The position numbers were made by a program, and so were the translations under genes. From Nonomuraea solani (GTDB lineage Bacteria > Actinomycetota > Actinomycetes > Streptosporangiales > Streptosporangiaceae): a stretch of 64,000 nucleotides of DNA. Below are positions 24,966 to 32,709 of this stretch, one piece after another (within the stretch, counting starts at the first letter, position 1; the number at the start of each line of letters is the position of its first letter). The stretch spans positions 62,001 to 126,000 of the forward strand of contig NZ_FNVT01000014.1 in the NCBI RefSeq assembly GCF_900108335.1, in the 5' to 3' direction. The notes under the pieces were generated by a model. It did no database searches. It was not told the DNA's origin and worked only from the letters and a program-made list of their open reading frames with translations.

Positions 24966-25793
24966 ATGGAATCCGGTCATCTGGTCGTGCCCGGCGCCCG
25001 CCTGTACTACGAGGTGAGAGGCGGCGGTCCCGTGCTGCTGCTGGTGCCGGGCGGCGGGGGCGACGCCGGTGTCCTCGACCCGCTGGCGGACGAGCTGGCC
25101 GGGCGGTTCACGGTGGTCGCCGTCGACCCGCGCGGCTACTCCCGCAGCCACCTCGACGGTCCCCACGAGGACCAGCGGGTCGAGGTGCACAGCGAGGACG
25201 CCCACCGGCTGCTCGAACGGCTCACCCCGCCGGGCGAGGGCGCGTACGTGTTCGGCGGCAGCGACGGCGGCATCGTCGCGCTCGACCTGCTCGCCCGCCA
25301 CCCCGGGCGGCTGCGCCGGGTGGTCGCGCACGAGCCGCCGTGCGTCGAGGTGCTGCCGGACGCGGCCGCGCAGCGGGCGTTCTTCGGCGAGGTGTACGCG
25401 ATCTACCGGGCCGAGGGCATCGGCGCGGCGGGCGCCCACATGCTGGCCGGGATCGGCGGGAAGATGAAGGAACTGCCGGACCCGGCCACGCTGCCGCCGC
25501 GCGCCGCCGAGATGGTCGCCCGGGTGACCGCCAACATCCCGCTCTTCATGGAGCACGAGCTACGGCAGTTCACGTCCTACCGGCCGGACGTCGCCGCGCT
25601 CTCGGGCGTGGCGGACCGGCTGGTCCTGGCCGTGGGGCGCGAGTCGCGCGGTCACCTGCCGTACCGGCCGGCCGCCGAGCTCGCCGCACAGACCGGCGGC
25701 GAGCTGGTCGAGTTCCCCGGCGGGCACGGCGGATACACCGAGCATCCGGCGGAGTTCGCGAAGGTGCTGGTCAGCGTGCTCGAAAGGGTGTGA
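24966..25793 (+). CDS. Alpha/beta hydrolase
   Basis: 275 residues. Canonical features: oxyanion region LLLVPGGGGDAG, VAVDPRGYSRSH, nucleophile elbow GGSDGG (Ser near residue 99), C-terminal His in PGGHGGYTEHP. Length and layout fit esterases or haloperoxidase-like hydrolases. It lies 46 bp after the transporter operon but behind its own CCTAGG-type sites, so it may be separately regulated. Its stop faces the nitroreductase stop two bases on. Confidence 0.85.
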   Translation: MESGHLVVPGARLYYEVRGGGPVLLLVPGGGGDAGVLDPLADELAGRFTVVAVDPRGYSRSHLDGPHEDQRVEVHSEDAHRLLERLTPPGEGAYVFGGSDGGIVALDLLARHPGRLRRVVAHEPPCVEVLPDAAAQRAFFGEVYAIYRAEGIGAAGAHMLAGIGGKMKELPDPATLPPRAAEMVARVTANIPLFMEHELRQFTSYRPDVAALSGVADRLVLAVGRESRGHLPYRPAAELAAQTGGELVEFPGGHGGYTEHPAEFAKVLVSVLERV

Positions 25794-25795
25794 CC

Positions 25796-26713
25796 TCAGT
25801 CCCGCAACCGGGCCGAAGGGGCCGCCGGGGCCTTCGGGCGGCCCACCCTGGCCACGTGGAGCAGGCTGCACGGATCATCGACCCCCAGGCGGTCCGCCAG
25901 TTCGCGCCGCGTCCGCTCGCAGTCGATGATCTGGCTCAGGGGATGCGTGGTGTAGCCGAGGCCCGACAGCGTCAGCCAGTGCCGCATCAGGGCCCGGCCC
26001 GCCTCCATCTCCTCCTCCGGTGGCCCCACCAGCACCAGCACGTCGCCGTCGTAGTCCAGCAGCCCGCGCGAGGCGCCCGCCAGCACCCGGGGCAGGCCCA
26101 GCCGCCGCAGCGCCGGGTAGAGGGCGAGCGAGGCCCGCAGCCCGAGCGCCTCCAGCCTGGTCAGCGACAGCGCCCGGTCGCTGAGGCCGTCGAGGAGGTA
26201 GCGGCGGTGCCGCCGGGTCAGGCGCAGCCAGGCGCGCAGCTCCCGTGTCACCTCCCGGTCCCCGAACTGGTGCAGGTCCGCCGCGTGCAGCAGGTCGGCC
26301 AGGTCGCGGCAGGCCACCCGGCGCAGCCCGGTCAGCCCGGCGGCCACCTCCTCGGGCAGCCGCCCGGGGTGGTACTCGCCGCGGTTGGCGCCGCGCGCCC
26401 GTACGTCCGCCGTCGTGAACGGCGTCTCGTACGGCCGCGCGGCCGCGTGCAGGAACCCCACCCGGCGCGGCCCCGGGTCAGGGCGGAAGGCGACGCCGAG
26501 CCCCGCGTCCGCGCACACGATGAGACAGCACTCCACGAACGCCCCCAGGCTGAGGCGCAGGTCGCGGCCCGTGGGGTCGCTGATGGGCAGCGCCCGGTCG
26601 GGGTCCCAGCCGACGGCCACCTCGTCATCGCCGTAGGTGAGCGTCCACGGCTGGGTGTTGTGCGCGCTGGGCGCCCGCCAGAAGTCGGGCTCCAGCGCCC
26701 GCAGCTCTCTCAC
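25796..26713 (-). CDS. Acg-type FMN nitroreductase family protein
   Basis: 305 residues; the GTG start overlaps the previous gene's stop (GTGA). The N-terminal APSAHNTQPWTLTY and DPDRALPISDPTGRDLRLSLGA are hallmarks of the Acg (Rv2032-like) branch of the nitroreductase superfamily. ALMRHWLTLSGLGYTTHPLSQ near the C-terminus is the second FMN-site block. Acg proteins may store FMN or reduce unknown substrates. It is the last gene of a four-gene operon, so a redox tailoring step is possible. Confidence 0.82.
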   Translation of the reverse strand: MRELRALEPDFWRAPSAHNTQPWTLTYGDDEVAVGWDPDRALPISDPTGRDLRLSLGAFVECCLIVCADAGLGVAFRPDPGPRRVGFLHAAARPYETPFTTADVRARGANRGEYHPGRLPEEVAAGLTGLRRVACRDLADLLHAADLHQFGDREVTRELRAWLRLTRRHRRYLLDGLSDRALSLTRLEALGLRASLALYPALRRLGLPRVLAGASRGLLDYDGDVLVLVGPPEEEMEAGRALMRHWLTLSGLGYTTHPLSQIIDCERTRRELADRLGVDDPCSLLHVARVGRPKAPAAPSARLRD

Positions 26714-27786
26714 GCGAGATCCTTGCCGTAGAAGGTGTAGCCGTGCAGCGGGCGCCCGCCCATCGCGACGTACTGGGCGGCCGAGCCGGGGTTGGTCCGC
26801 TCCACGTACGTGCTGCGCAACGTGTGGTAGCCGCCCCGCCGCAGCCCCTCGTGCAGCTCCCTGGACAGCAGCCGCATGTAGCCGTGCCCCTGCTCGCCGG
26901 GAACCGTGCCCTTGATGATCAGCACGGCCTCGCGGCGGTATCGGGAGCGGGTGGCGAGGAGGCGAAGCTGCTGGAAGGGGTGCAGGTTTCCACCAATTTT
27001 CGCGATAAATCGCGAAATGTCGGGCAAGCAGAGCACGAACGCGACCGGCCGCTCCGCCTTTGTCACATACAGCAGCAGCGCCTCGTCCAGCAGGTACGCC
27101 AGCCCGTCCGTCTGCGCCGCCAGCTGCTCCGCCGAGATCTCCGTGTAGTAACCGAGCTGCGTGAAACTCGCGTTGAGCATCTCGCGCAGGATCGGCAACT
27201 GCTCCCCGATCCGCCGCCGGTCGCCCCGGTGCACCCGCAGCCGCTCGGCCCCGATCCGCGCGTCGTCGAAGGCGAACACCGGCTCGTCCGGCACCGGGCA
27301 GATCCAGGTGTCGGACTCGAAGCGGCGGGTGAAGCCGTACGCCTCGTAGGCGTCCGGGTAGTAGGCGTGGTTCCAGGCGCTGTCGATGAAGCCGCGCTCG
27401 CCGAAGCCGGAGGTGATGATGCCGCCCGCCTGGTTGGGCAGCAGCGAGACCGGTCCGAACGCCGCCTCCCTGCCCCCGTCCAGCCCGGCCGCGCCGATCC
27501 CGTCGAACAACTCCTCCGCCGCGTCCCGCTCGAACTCCGTCAGCCCGAACAACTGCGTGGCCCGGCCCAGCTTGGCGTCGAGCGCGGCGTCGGTGTGCAG
27601 CGTCGTCCTGGCCACCACCCGGCCACCCCGCCGGAGCAGGAACATCGGCACGCCCTGCCGGTGCCAGGCGCGTACCGTGGCGTGCAGCGGCGGGACGAAA
27701 CGCTCGTCCCCCGCGTACAGGCGGCCGGTCAGCGCCAGGAAGTCGCGCAGGTCGCGGCGGCTGTCCACGCGCTGGAGACCCTTCAC
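26710..27786 (-). CDS. YghO-like GNAT-superfamily acetyltransferase
   Basis: 358 residues from GTG at 27786, which overlaps the upstream stop. The family order is visible: LYAGDERFVPPLHATVRAW near the start, FGPVSLLPNQAGGIITSGF, AWNHAYYPDAYEAYGF, then MLNASFTQLGYYTEISAEQL and VAFVLCLPDIS. This is the arrangement of poorly studied YghO-like proteins with two GNAT-type halves. The acyl donor and acceptor are unknown. Its position between an adenylating enzyme and a flavin protein suggests acyl transfer in a short pathway (inference). Confidence 0.7.
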   Translation of the reverse strand: MKGLQRVDSRRDLRDFLALTGRLYAGDERFVPPLHATVRAWHRQGVPMFLLRRGGRVVARTTLHTDAALDAKLGRATQLFGLTEFERDAAEELFDGIGAAGLDGGREAAFGPVSLLPNQAGGIITSGFGERGFIDSAWNHAYYPDAYEAYGFTRRFESDTWICPVPDEPVFAFDDARIGAERLRVHRGDRRRIGEQLPILREMLNASFTQLGYYTEISAEQLAAQTDGLAYLLDEALLLYVTKAERPVAFVLCLPDISRFIAKIGGNLHPFQQLRLLATRSRYRREAVLIIKGTVPGEQGHGYMRLLSRELHEGLRRGGYHTLRSTYVERTNPGSAAQYVAMGGRPLHGYTFYGKDLA

Positions 27787-28229
27787 TTCCGCCTCACCCG
27801 CGGCCCTTCGCCCTCTTCCACGGACAGCGGCGTGAACGTCTCGATGTGCGCCATCGGCCCGCCCTCCGCCCGCCACGCGCCGTTGCTGTAACCCTCGGGC
27901 TCGGCGTTGTAGAGGCGGATGTAGCCGGCGGTGGCGTTCCTGGTGCCGTCGGTCACCCATCGCATCAGCTTGCGGTGGTGCCGGGAGCGGGCGAAGCGCA
28001 GCAGCGCGTCGCGGTCCTCGAAGAACGCCAGCGTGCCGAGCGTGAACGGGAACTCCCAGTAGATGGTGTGCCAGCGGTAGCCGCGCATGCGCTTCATGTC
28101 GCGGACCATACGGAACCACGTCAGCGTGAGCGTGATGATCGACAGCGGCCCCCGGTAGCGGGTCGCGCCGACGAACATGGCCGTCGCCTGCCCCTGCGGC
28201 GGCGCCTTGCTGAAATCCGTGGTTCTCAT
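27783..28229 (-). CDS. DUF4188 / dimeric alpha-beta-barrel-like protein
   Basis: 148 residues; ATG overlaps the upstream gene's stop. Key stretches are MFVGATRYRGP, FRMVRDMKRMRGYRWHTIYWEFPFTLGTLAFFEDRDALLRFARS and HRKLMRWV. They fit the ferredoxin-like monooxygenase-type family related to spheroidene monooxygenase and DUF4188. Members have been proposed to be haem or cofactor-free oxygenases. Catalytic role here unknown. Confidence 0.65.
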   Translation of the reverse strand: MRTTDFSKAPPQGQATAMFVGATRYRGPLSIITLTLTWFRMVRDMKRMRGYRWHTIYWEFPFTLGTLAFFEDRDALLRFARSRHHRKLMRWVTDGTRNATAGYIRLYNAEPEGYSNGAWRAEGGPMAHIETFTPLSVEEGEGPRVRRK

Positions 28230-29761
28230 GCGTCCTTCACCAGGTAGACGTTCTTCATCTTGGTCAGCTTCGCGAACGGTCCCTCGCCCTCGCCGAAGAC
28301 CCTGATCCGCAGGTCGGCGGCCGTCGGGTCCTCCTTGAGCGACTCGGCGAAGTCGCGCGAGACCGCGCTCAGGTGGGCCACCACGCCCTTGCGGCAGATC
28401 GTGGCCAGCTCCTCCGCGTCCACCTCGCCGCGTACCTCCAGGTTGATCACCGGACGGTACTCCAGGCCCGGCAGCTCTTCCAGCGACAGGCAGAACCTGC
28501 TGATCGCGGCGGCGTAGGGATTGCCCTGGTAGAGGCCGTACTCGACGTCCTGCGGGTAGAGGTTGGCGCCCATGTAGGAGATCGTCGAGTCCTTGCGCCC
28601 GAACAGGAACAGCAGCGGCAGGTTCATCCGCTCGTCGGTCCACATGCGCTCGTAGTCGTCGCCGAGCGCCTCCTTGACCGCGGTGAGGGTGTGCAGGCGG
28701 GCCTCGTCGCCGACGTTGTAGCGCAGCTTGGGCTGCAGGCAGCTCTTGGTGTTGATCGTGCACAGCAGCTCGCCGTCCGCGTTCACCTCCAGGAACGTCT
28801 CCAGCGGGTTGTAGTGGAAGATCATCGGGAGCCGTTGCTCGCCCGGGCCGAGCAGCGCGTCGCGCAACCGCTGGTCGACGGCCAGGCGCTTGCGCAGCCG
28901 GACGCTGAACCCGGTCTCCGCGCCCATCCCGATCGTCAGGTCGCTGGCGCCGTAGCCGGAGCGGACCTCCTCGAACCGCTCCTCCAGGTAGTCGCGCAGC
29001 GCCTCCGTCATGCCCTCGCCGCCGACCATGCCCCGGACGCGGTAGTCGCGCCACGGGAAGCCCGCCTCGTCGAGGCGGTCGCGCAGATGCTTGAGGAACG
29101 GCGGGTACGCGGCCACCACATAGTCGTAACCGGGCCCGAAGTGCAGCAGCGTGTCGGTGATCTTCTCCAGGTCGGGGCCGGTGTTCTTGACCATGGCGAT
29201 CCGGGCCATGGCCGTGCCCGTGGTCGTCCCGGTGGCCCACGCGCCCATCGAGTAGGCGTTGATCACGAACAGCCGCTCGCCGGGGAAGACCAGCTCGATG
29301 TAGCCGGCGGCGTTGCGGTAGATGCCCTTGAGCTCGCGCGGGCCCCGTACCCAGTTGTACGGTTTGCCGCTCGACCCCGACGACTCGTCCACGATCACGC
29401 CCGGCCGGTGCAGCCTGCCCTCCTGGCAGCGGCTCTCCTCGTCGTACGTTCCCGCGTAGTTCTGCTTGGTCGTCTCGGGAAAACCGGCCAGCGTCCTGGC
29501 GTGCTCGGCGCCGCGCTCCCGCAGGAAGTGCCGGTACGCGGGCACGTCCACGGCGGCGAACTGGCAGGCCACCCGGGCGTGCCGGGCGGCCACCCAGTCG
29601 AGCGCGGGGTGGTAACCACGGGCGACCAGCCGCCAGATGGCGGGGTGCAGGGCGCCCAGGCGGTAGAGCCCGGTCAGAGACCAGGAGTAGGCCTGGAGGC
29701 GAGCCCTTCGCCAGCGTTGACGGGGGGTGAGCGGCCCGAGGACCGGACTGAGGCGGGTCAT
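28226..29761 (-). CDS. PaaK-like adenylate-forming enzyme (phenylacetate-CoA ligase family)
   Basis: 511 residues, ATG start. The adenylation P-loop reads DESSGSSGKPYNW. Further core blocks are NTGPDLEKITDTL, VRGMVGGEGMTEALRDYL, SGYGASDLTIGMGAETGF and the late hinge region VYLVKDA. It should activate a carboxylic acid as an acyl-adenylate, perhaps onward to CoA or directly to a nucleophile. It heads a four-gene operon whose genes all overlap by 4 bp. No carrier protein or ketosynthase is present. Substrate unknown. Confidence 0.82.
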   Translation of the reverse strand: MTRLSPVLGPLTPRQRWRRARLQAYSWSLTGLYRLGALHPAIWRLVARGYHPALDWVAARHARVACQFAAVDVPAYRHFLRERGAEHARTLAGFPETTKQNYAGTYDEESRCQEGRLHRPGVIVDESSGSSGKPYNWVRGPRELKGIYRNAAGYIELVFPGERLFVINAYSMGAWATGTTTGTAMARIAMVKNTGPDLEKITDTLLHFGPGYDYVVAAYPPFLKHLRDRLDEAGFPWRDYRVRGMVGGEGMTEALRDYLEERFEEVRSGYGASDLTIGMGAETGFSVRLRKRLAVDQRLRDALLGPGEQRLPMIFHYNPLETFLEVNADGELLCTINTKSCLQPKLRYNVGDEARLHTLTAVKEALGDDYERMWTDERMNLPLLFLFGRKDSTISYMGANLYPQDVEYGLYQGNPYAAAISRFCLSLEELPGLEYRPVINLEVRGEVDAEELATICRKGVVAHLSAVSRDFAESLKEDPTAADLRIRVFGEGEGPFAKLTKMKNVYLVKDA

Positions 29762-29791
29762 GTCGGTGACCTTAGTGGGATCAAATGAAAA

Positions 29792-29803
29792 GTCACTTGT
29801 GAC
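29792..29803. promoter_or_regulatory. Palindrome GTCACTTGTGAC in divergent promoter region
   Basis: A perfect inverted repeat (GTCAC-TT-GTGAC) lies 31 bp upstream of the adenylating-enzyme start, in an unusually AT-rich stretch between two divergent genes. Candidate operator for the four-gene operon. Confidence 0.5.
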
Positions 29804-29822
29804 CCACTTTCATCCTTTGTAT

Positions 29823-29843
29823 TGCGGAATCGGACATTCCGCA
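29823..29843. promoter_or_regulatory. Palindrome TGCGGAAT-N5-ATTCCGCA
   Basis: Eight-base perfect arms separated by CGGAC, 41 bp before the HTH_42 gene. Together with the GTCACTTGTGAC site it suggests regulated divergent transcription of this gene and the four-gene operon. No regulator gene is adjacent unless the HTH_42 protein itself binds here. Confidence 0.6.
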
Positions 29844-29883
29844 TTCGGCTCTACCGTGGTGACGTCGGACTGAGGAGGACGTA

Positions 29884-31041
29884 GTGATCGAACTGTCATG
29901 GCCGCAGGTCAGCGCCCGGCGCCTGGAGCGGGCGGGGCTGCTGGTGCCCAAGCCGGGGACGCCCGCGGGCATCGTGGCGGCCATGTGCGGGGCGCACGCG
30001 CAGGTGATGTCGGCCGCCGAGGTGTCGATCGGGCTGCGGCTCGACGGCGTGACCCGGGCCCACGTCCGCGAGGCGCTGTGGGGCGAGCCTCGGGGTGAGC
30101 TTCGAGGCGAGAGCAGTCTGGTCAAGACGTACGGCCCGCGCGGGACCGTGCACGTGCTGCCCGCCCGTGACCTGCCGATGTGGGTGAGCGCGATGTCGTC
30201 GGTGCCGGTCGCCTACAACGGGGCCGCCGAGTCCGCCCGGATGACGCCCGAGCAGACCGAGCGGGTGGTGGCCGCGATCGCGGAGGTGACGGCCGGGGCC
30301 GAGCTGACGATCGACGAGCTGAGCGAGGCGGTCATCGCCGCCACCGGGCCGTGGGCGGGCGACCTCGTCATGCCCGCCTTCTCGGGCTGGTGGCCGCGCT
30401 GGCGTCAGGCCATGGGGCTGGCGGCGCACCGGGGCGCGTTCGTCTTCGGCCCGGTACGCGGCCGCAAGGTCACCTACACCGCCGCCCCGGCCGCCCCGGC
30501 CGCCCCGGTCATGGAGAACGGGCTCTCCGAGCTGGTCAGGAGCTACCTGACCGCGTACGGGCCGGCCACCCCGGCGGAGTTCGCCCAGTGGGCCGGCGGG
30601 CCGGTGCGGTGGGCGAACGCGGCGTTCGCCGCCATGGACCTGGAAGAGGTGTCCCTCGAAGGCCGGCGCTCCTGGGTGCTCGCGGGCGACACGGCGATGC
30701 CCGGCGAACCGCCCCGTGGCGTGCGCCTGCTGCCGTACTTCGACGCGTACGTGATCGCGGGCCGCCCGCGCGAGCTCCTCTACCCCGGCGCCGCCGCCGG
30801 GCGGGCGCTGGCCGGCGGCCAGGCGGGCAACTTCCCGGTGCTCCTCGTGGACGGCGAGGTGGCCGGCGTCTGGCACCAGCGCCGCTCGGGCGGCCGCGCC
30901 GACGTCACGGTCGAACCCCTCCACGACCTCACCACCGCGCAACTGACCGAACTCGGCGAGCAGGTGGAGCGGGTGGCCGAGGTCCTGGAGGCCAGGCCCC
31001 GGCTCACCGTCGGCCCGGTCACCGTGGGAGCGCACGCCTGA
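29884..31041 (+). CDS. HTH_42 winged-helix protein (AlkZ/YcaQ superfamily)
   Basis: 385 residues; GTG with AGGAGG upstream. PF06224-type features: RRLERAGLLVPKP, MCGAHAQVMSAAEVSIGLRL, TYGPRGTVHVLPARDLP, GWWPRWRQAMG, LLPYFDAYVIAGRPRELLYP and the terminal VLLVDGEVAGVWHQRRSGGRADVTVEPL. AlkZ-type members are DNA glycosylases that unhook crosslinks and give self-resistance to genotoxic natural products; others are uncharacterised. The catalytic QxQ of AlkZ is not obvious (AQVM here), so glycosylase activity is uncertain. It is divergent from the four-gene operon, which makes a protective role attractive but unproven. Confidence 0.78.
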   Translation: MIELSWPQVSARRLERAGLLVPKPGTPAGIVAAMCGAHAQVMSAAEVSIGLRLDGVTRAHVREALWGEPRGELRGESSLVKTYGPRGTVHVLPARDLPMWVSAMSSVPVAYNGAAESARMTPEQTERVVAAIAEVTAGAELTIDELSEAVIAATGPWAGDLVMPAFSGWWPRWRQAMGLAAHRGAFVFGPVRGRKVTYTAAPAAPAAPVMENGLSELVRSYLTAYGPATPAEFAQWAGGPVRWANAAFAAMDLEEVSLEGRRSWVLAGDTAMPGEPPRGVRLLPYFDAYVIAGRPRELLYPGAAAGRALAGGQAGNFPVLLVDGEVAGVWHQRRSGGRADVTVEPLHDLTTAQLTELGEQVERVAEVLEARPRLTVGPVTVGAHA

Positions 31042-31047
31042 TCCTTC

Positions 31048-31069
31048 CCTATTGTGGTGCATAATAGGG
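31048..31069. promoter_or_regulatory. Palindrome CCCTATT-N8-AATAGGG
   Basis: Perfect seven-base arms just 7 bp before the ATG of the excisionase-like regulator, probably its own autoregulatory operator. It is AT-rich in its centre and could overlap the -10 region. Confidence 0.65.
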
Positions 31070-31075
31070 AGCGAT

Positions 31076-31477
31076 ATGGAGCGATACACCATTGATCAGG
31101 CGGCGTCCCTGCTGGGGCTGCACGTCAAGACCGTGCGCAACTACGTGCGCGACGGGCGGCTGCCCGCCGTCCGCGTCGGCAAGCAGTACCGGATCGCCAA
31201 GGACGACCTGGCGGCCTTCGCCGGGCTGCCGGTCGAGGAGGCCGCGCCGCCCCGGCGTGCCGAGGTGTCCAGCATCGTGCAGGTCGACGGGCTGCCCAGG
31301 CACGAGATGGACCGGCTCAGCACCATGGTCCTGGCGTCGCTGGCGGGCGGGCCGAGCGGGCTGAACGTGCAGTTCGCCTATGACGAGGAGCGGGCGCATT
31401 TGAAGATCATCGTGCTGGGCGGGCTGGAGGAGAGCGCTCAGGTGCTCAGGATCGTGGACGCGCTGGTGAGACCGTGA
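31076..31477 (+). CDS. Excisionase-family (MerR-like) DNA-binding protein
   Basis: 133 residues, ATG at 31076. The N-terminal helix-turn-helix YTIDQAASLLGLHVKTVRNYVRDGRLPAVRVGKQYRIAKDDLAAF is the excisionase/MerR-like form. The C-terminal ~70 residues form an alpha/beta domain (SSIVQVDGLPRHEMDRL...LKIIVLGGLEESAQVLRIVDALV) that may bind a ligand. Despite the family name it need not belong to a phage: no integrase is near. It heads an operon with an alpha/beta hydrolase and a DUF4180 protein. Confidence 0.85.
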   Translation: MERYTIDQAASLLGLHVKTVRNYVRDGRLPAVRVGKQYRIAKDDLAAFAGLPVEEAAPPRRAEVSSIVQVDGLPRHEMDRLSTMVLASLAGGPSGLNVQFAYDEERAHLKIIVLGGLEESAQVLRIVDALVRP

Positions 31478-32319
31478 ACATCTACACCTCGCCGGAGGCC
31501 GCGCGGGCCGTGGAGCGGAGCTACCGCGAACTGCTCGGCCTGTGGCCGGTGCCGGCGGAGCACGTCCGGGTGCCGACCTCGCAAGGGGAGACGTTCGCCG
31601 TGGTGTGCGGGCCCGAAGGAGCACCGCCGCTGCTGCTCCTGCACGGGTCGGGATCCAATGGCGCCATGTGGCTCGGCGACGTCGCCACCTGGTCGCGGCG
31701 GTTCCGGGTGCACGCGGTGGACCTCATCGGCGAGCCGGGGCTGAGCGCGCCGTCGCGGCCGCCGCTGGAGCCCGACGTCTATGCCGGATGGCTGGCGGAG
31801 GTCGTGACCGGGCTGGGCGTCGGGCGGGCCGCCGTCGCGGGGATGTCCCTGGGCGGATGGATGGCGCTCTCCTATGCCACCCGCCACCCCGAGCGGGTTT
31901 CGGCGCTCGCGCTGATGTGCCCGGGCGGCATCGGGCGGCAGCGGTCCCTGCCGGCGCTCGCGGCGCTGCCGCTGCTGGCGCTGGGCGGGGAGCGCGGGCG
32001 GCGGCGGGCGTTGCGGCTCATCCTCGGGCCGCACACCCCGTCGGGTGACGGGGCCGCGTTCATGGAGCTGATCCAGCGGAGCTACCACTACCGGCGTGAT
32101 CGGCTGCCGCTCTTCTCCGGCGAGGAGCTGGGCCGGCTCACCATGCCGGTGCTGATGATCGCCGGTGACCGCGACGGCATGATCGACTCCGGCGGCACCC
32201 GGCGCCGCCTGGGGCGGGCCGTGCCGGCGGCGGACGTACGCGTCCTGCCCGGCACCGGTCACCTGCTGCCCCCGCAGACCCACGAGATCATGCACTTCCT
32301 GGAGGCCACGCATGCCTGA
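31474..32319 (+). CDS. Alpha/beta hydrolase
   Basis: 281 residues; GTG overlaps the regulator's stop (GTGA). Motifs: LLLLHGSGSNGAMW (oxyanion hole), VDLIGEPGLSAPSRPP, nucleophile elbow GMSLGGW (Ser near residue 122), Asp in MIAGDRDGMID, His in PGTGHLLPPQTHE. Probably an esterase/lipase-like enzyme whose expression is controlled by the upstream regulator. Confidence 0.87.
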   Translation: MNIYTSPEAARAVERSYRELLGLWPVPAEHVRVPTSQGETFAVVCGPEGAPPLLLLHGSGSNGAMWLGDVATWSRRFRVHAVDLIGEPGLSAPSRPPLEPDVYAGWLAEVVTGLGVGRAAVAGMSLGGWMALSYATRHPERVSALALMCPGGIGRQRSLPALAALPLLALGGERGRRRALRLILGPHTPSGDGAAFMELIQRSYHYRRDRLPLFSGEELGRLTMPVLMIAGDRDGMIDSGGTRRRLGRAVPAADVRVLPGTGHLLPPQTHEIMHFLEATHA

Positions 32320-32662
32320 CGACGTTCTGCTGTGCGACCCCGACGGCGCGCCCCTGCGCGAGACCCGCGACGTCACCGACCTCATCGCCGAGGCGTGGCA
32401 GCACGGCGCCTCCTGGGTGGCGGTGCCCGCCGGGCGGCTGCCCGGCGACTTCTTCACGTTGCGCACCGGGGTGGCGGGCGAGATCGCGCAGAAGTTCGCC
32501 AACTACCGGATCGGCCTGGCGATCGTGGGGAAGGTCTCCCAGCACACCGCCAAGAGCTCCGCCCTGAGCGCCTGGGTGCTGGAGGCCAACCGGGGCGGCC
32601 AGCTCTGGTTCGTCGAGGACCTGGCCGAACTCGCCGCCCGTCGGTCGGAGCGCGGCCTCTGA
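32312..32662 (+). CDS. DUF4180 domain protein
   Basis: 116 residues, overlapping the hydrolase gene by 8 bp. The family pattern is clear: VTDLIAEAWQHGASWVAVPAGRLPGDFFTLRTGVAGEIAQKFANYRIGLAIVG and the C-terminal ANRGGQLWFVEDLAEL. DUF4180 proteins are small, cytoplasmic and of unknown function, often next to regulators. The stop codon is part of a 13-bp tandem repeat. Confidence 0.85.
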   Translation: MPDDVLLCDPDGAPLRETRDVTDLIAEAWQHGASWVAVPAGRLPGDFFTLRTGVAGEIAQKFANYRIGLAIVGKVSQHTAKSSALSAWVLEANRGGQLWFVEDLAELAARRSERGL

Positions 32663-32709
32663 GCCGGGCCGCTGAGCGGGGTCTCTGAGCGGGGTCTCTG
32701 AGCGGGGGT
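32657..32709. repeat. 13-bp tandem repeat bridging two convergent stop codons
   Basis: Four units of CTCTGAGCGGGGT type. The first contains the TGA of the DUF4180 gene and the last touches the stop codon of the TetR gene. Confidence 0.8.

Noticed and set aside
31076..31477. Prophage or integrative element marked by an excisionase
   Set aside because: No integrase, attachment repeat or phage gene nearby; the protein has an added ligand-like domain and heads a metabolic operon.
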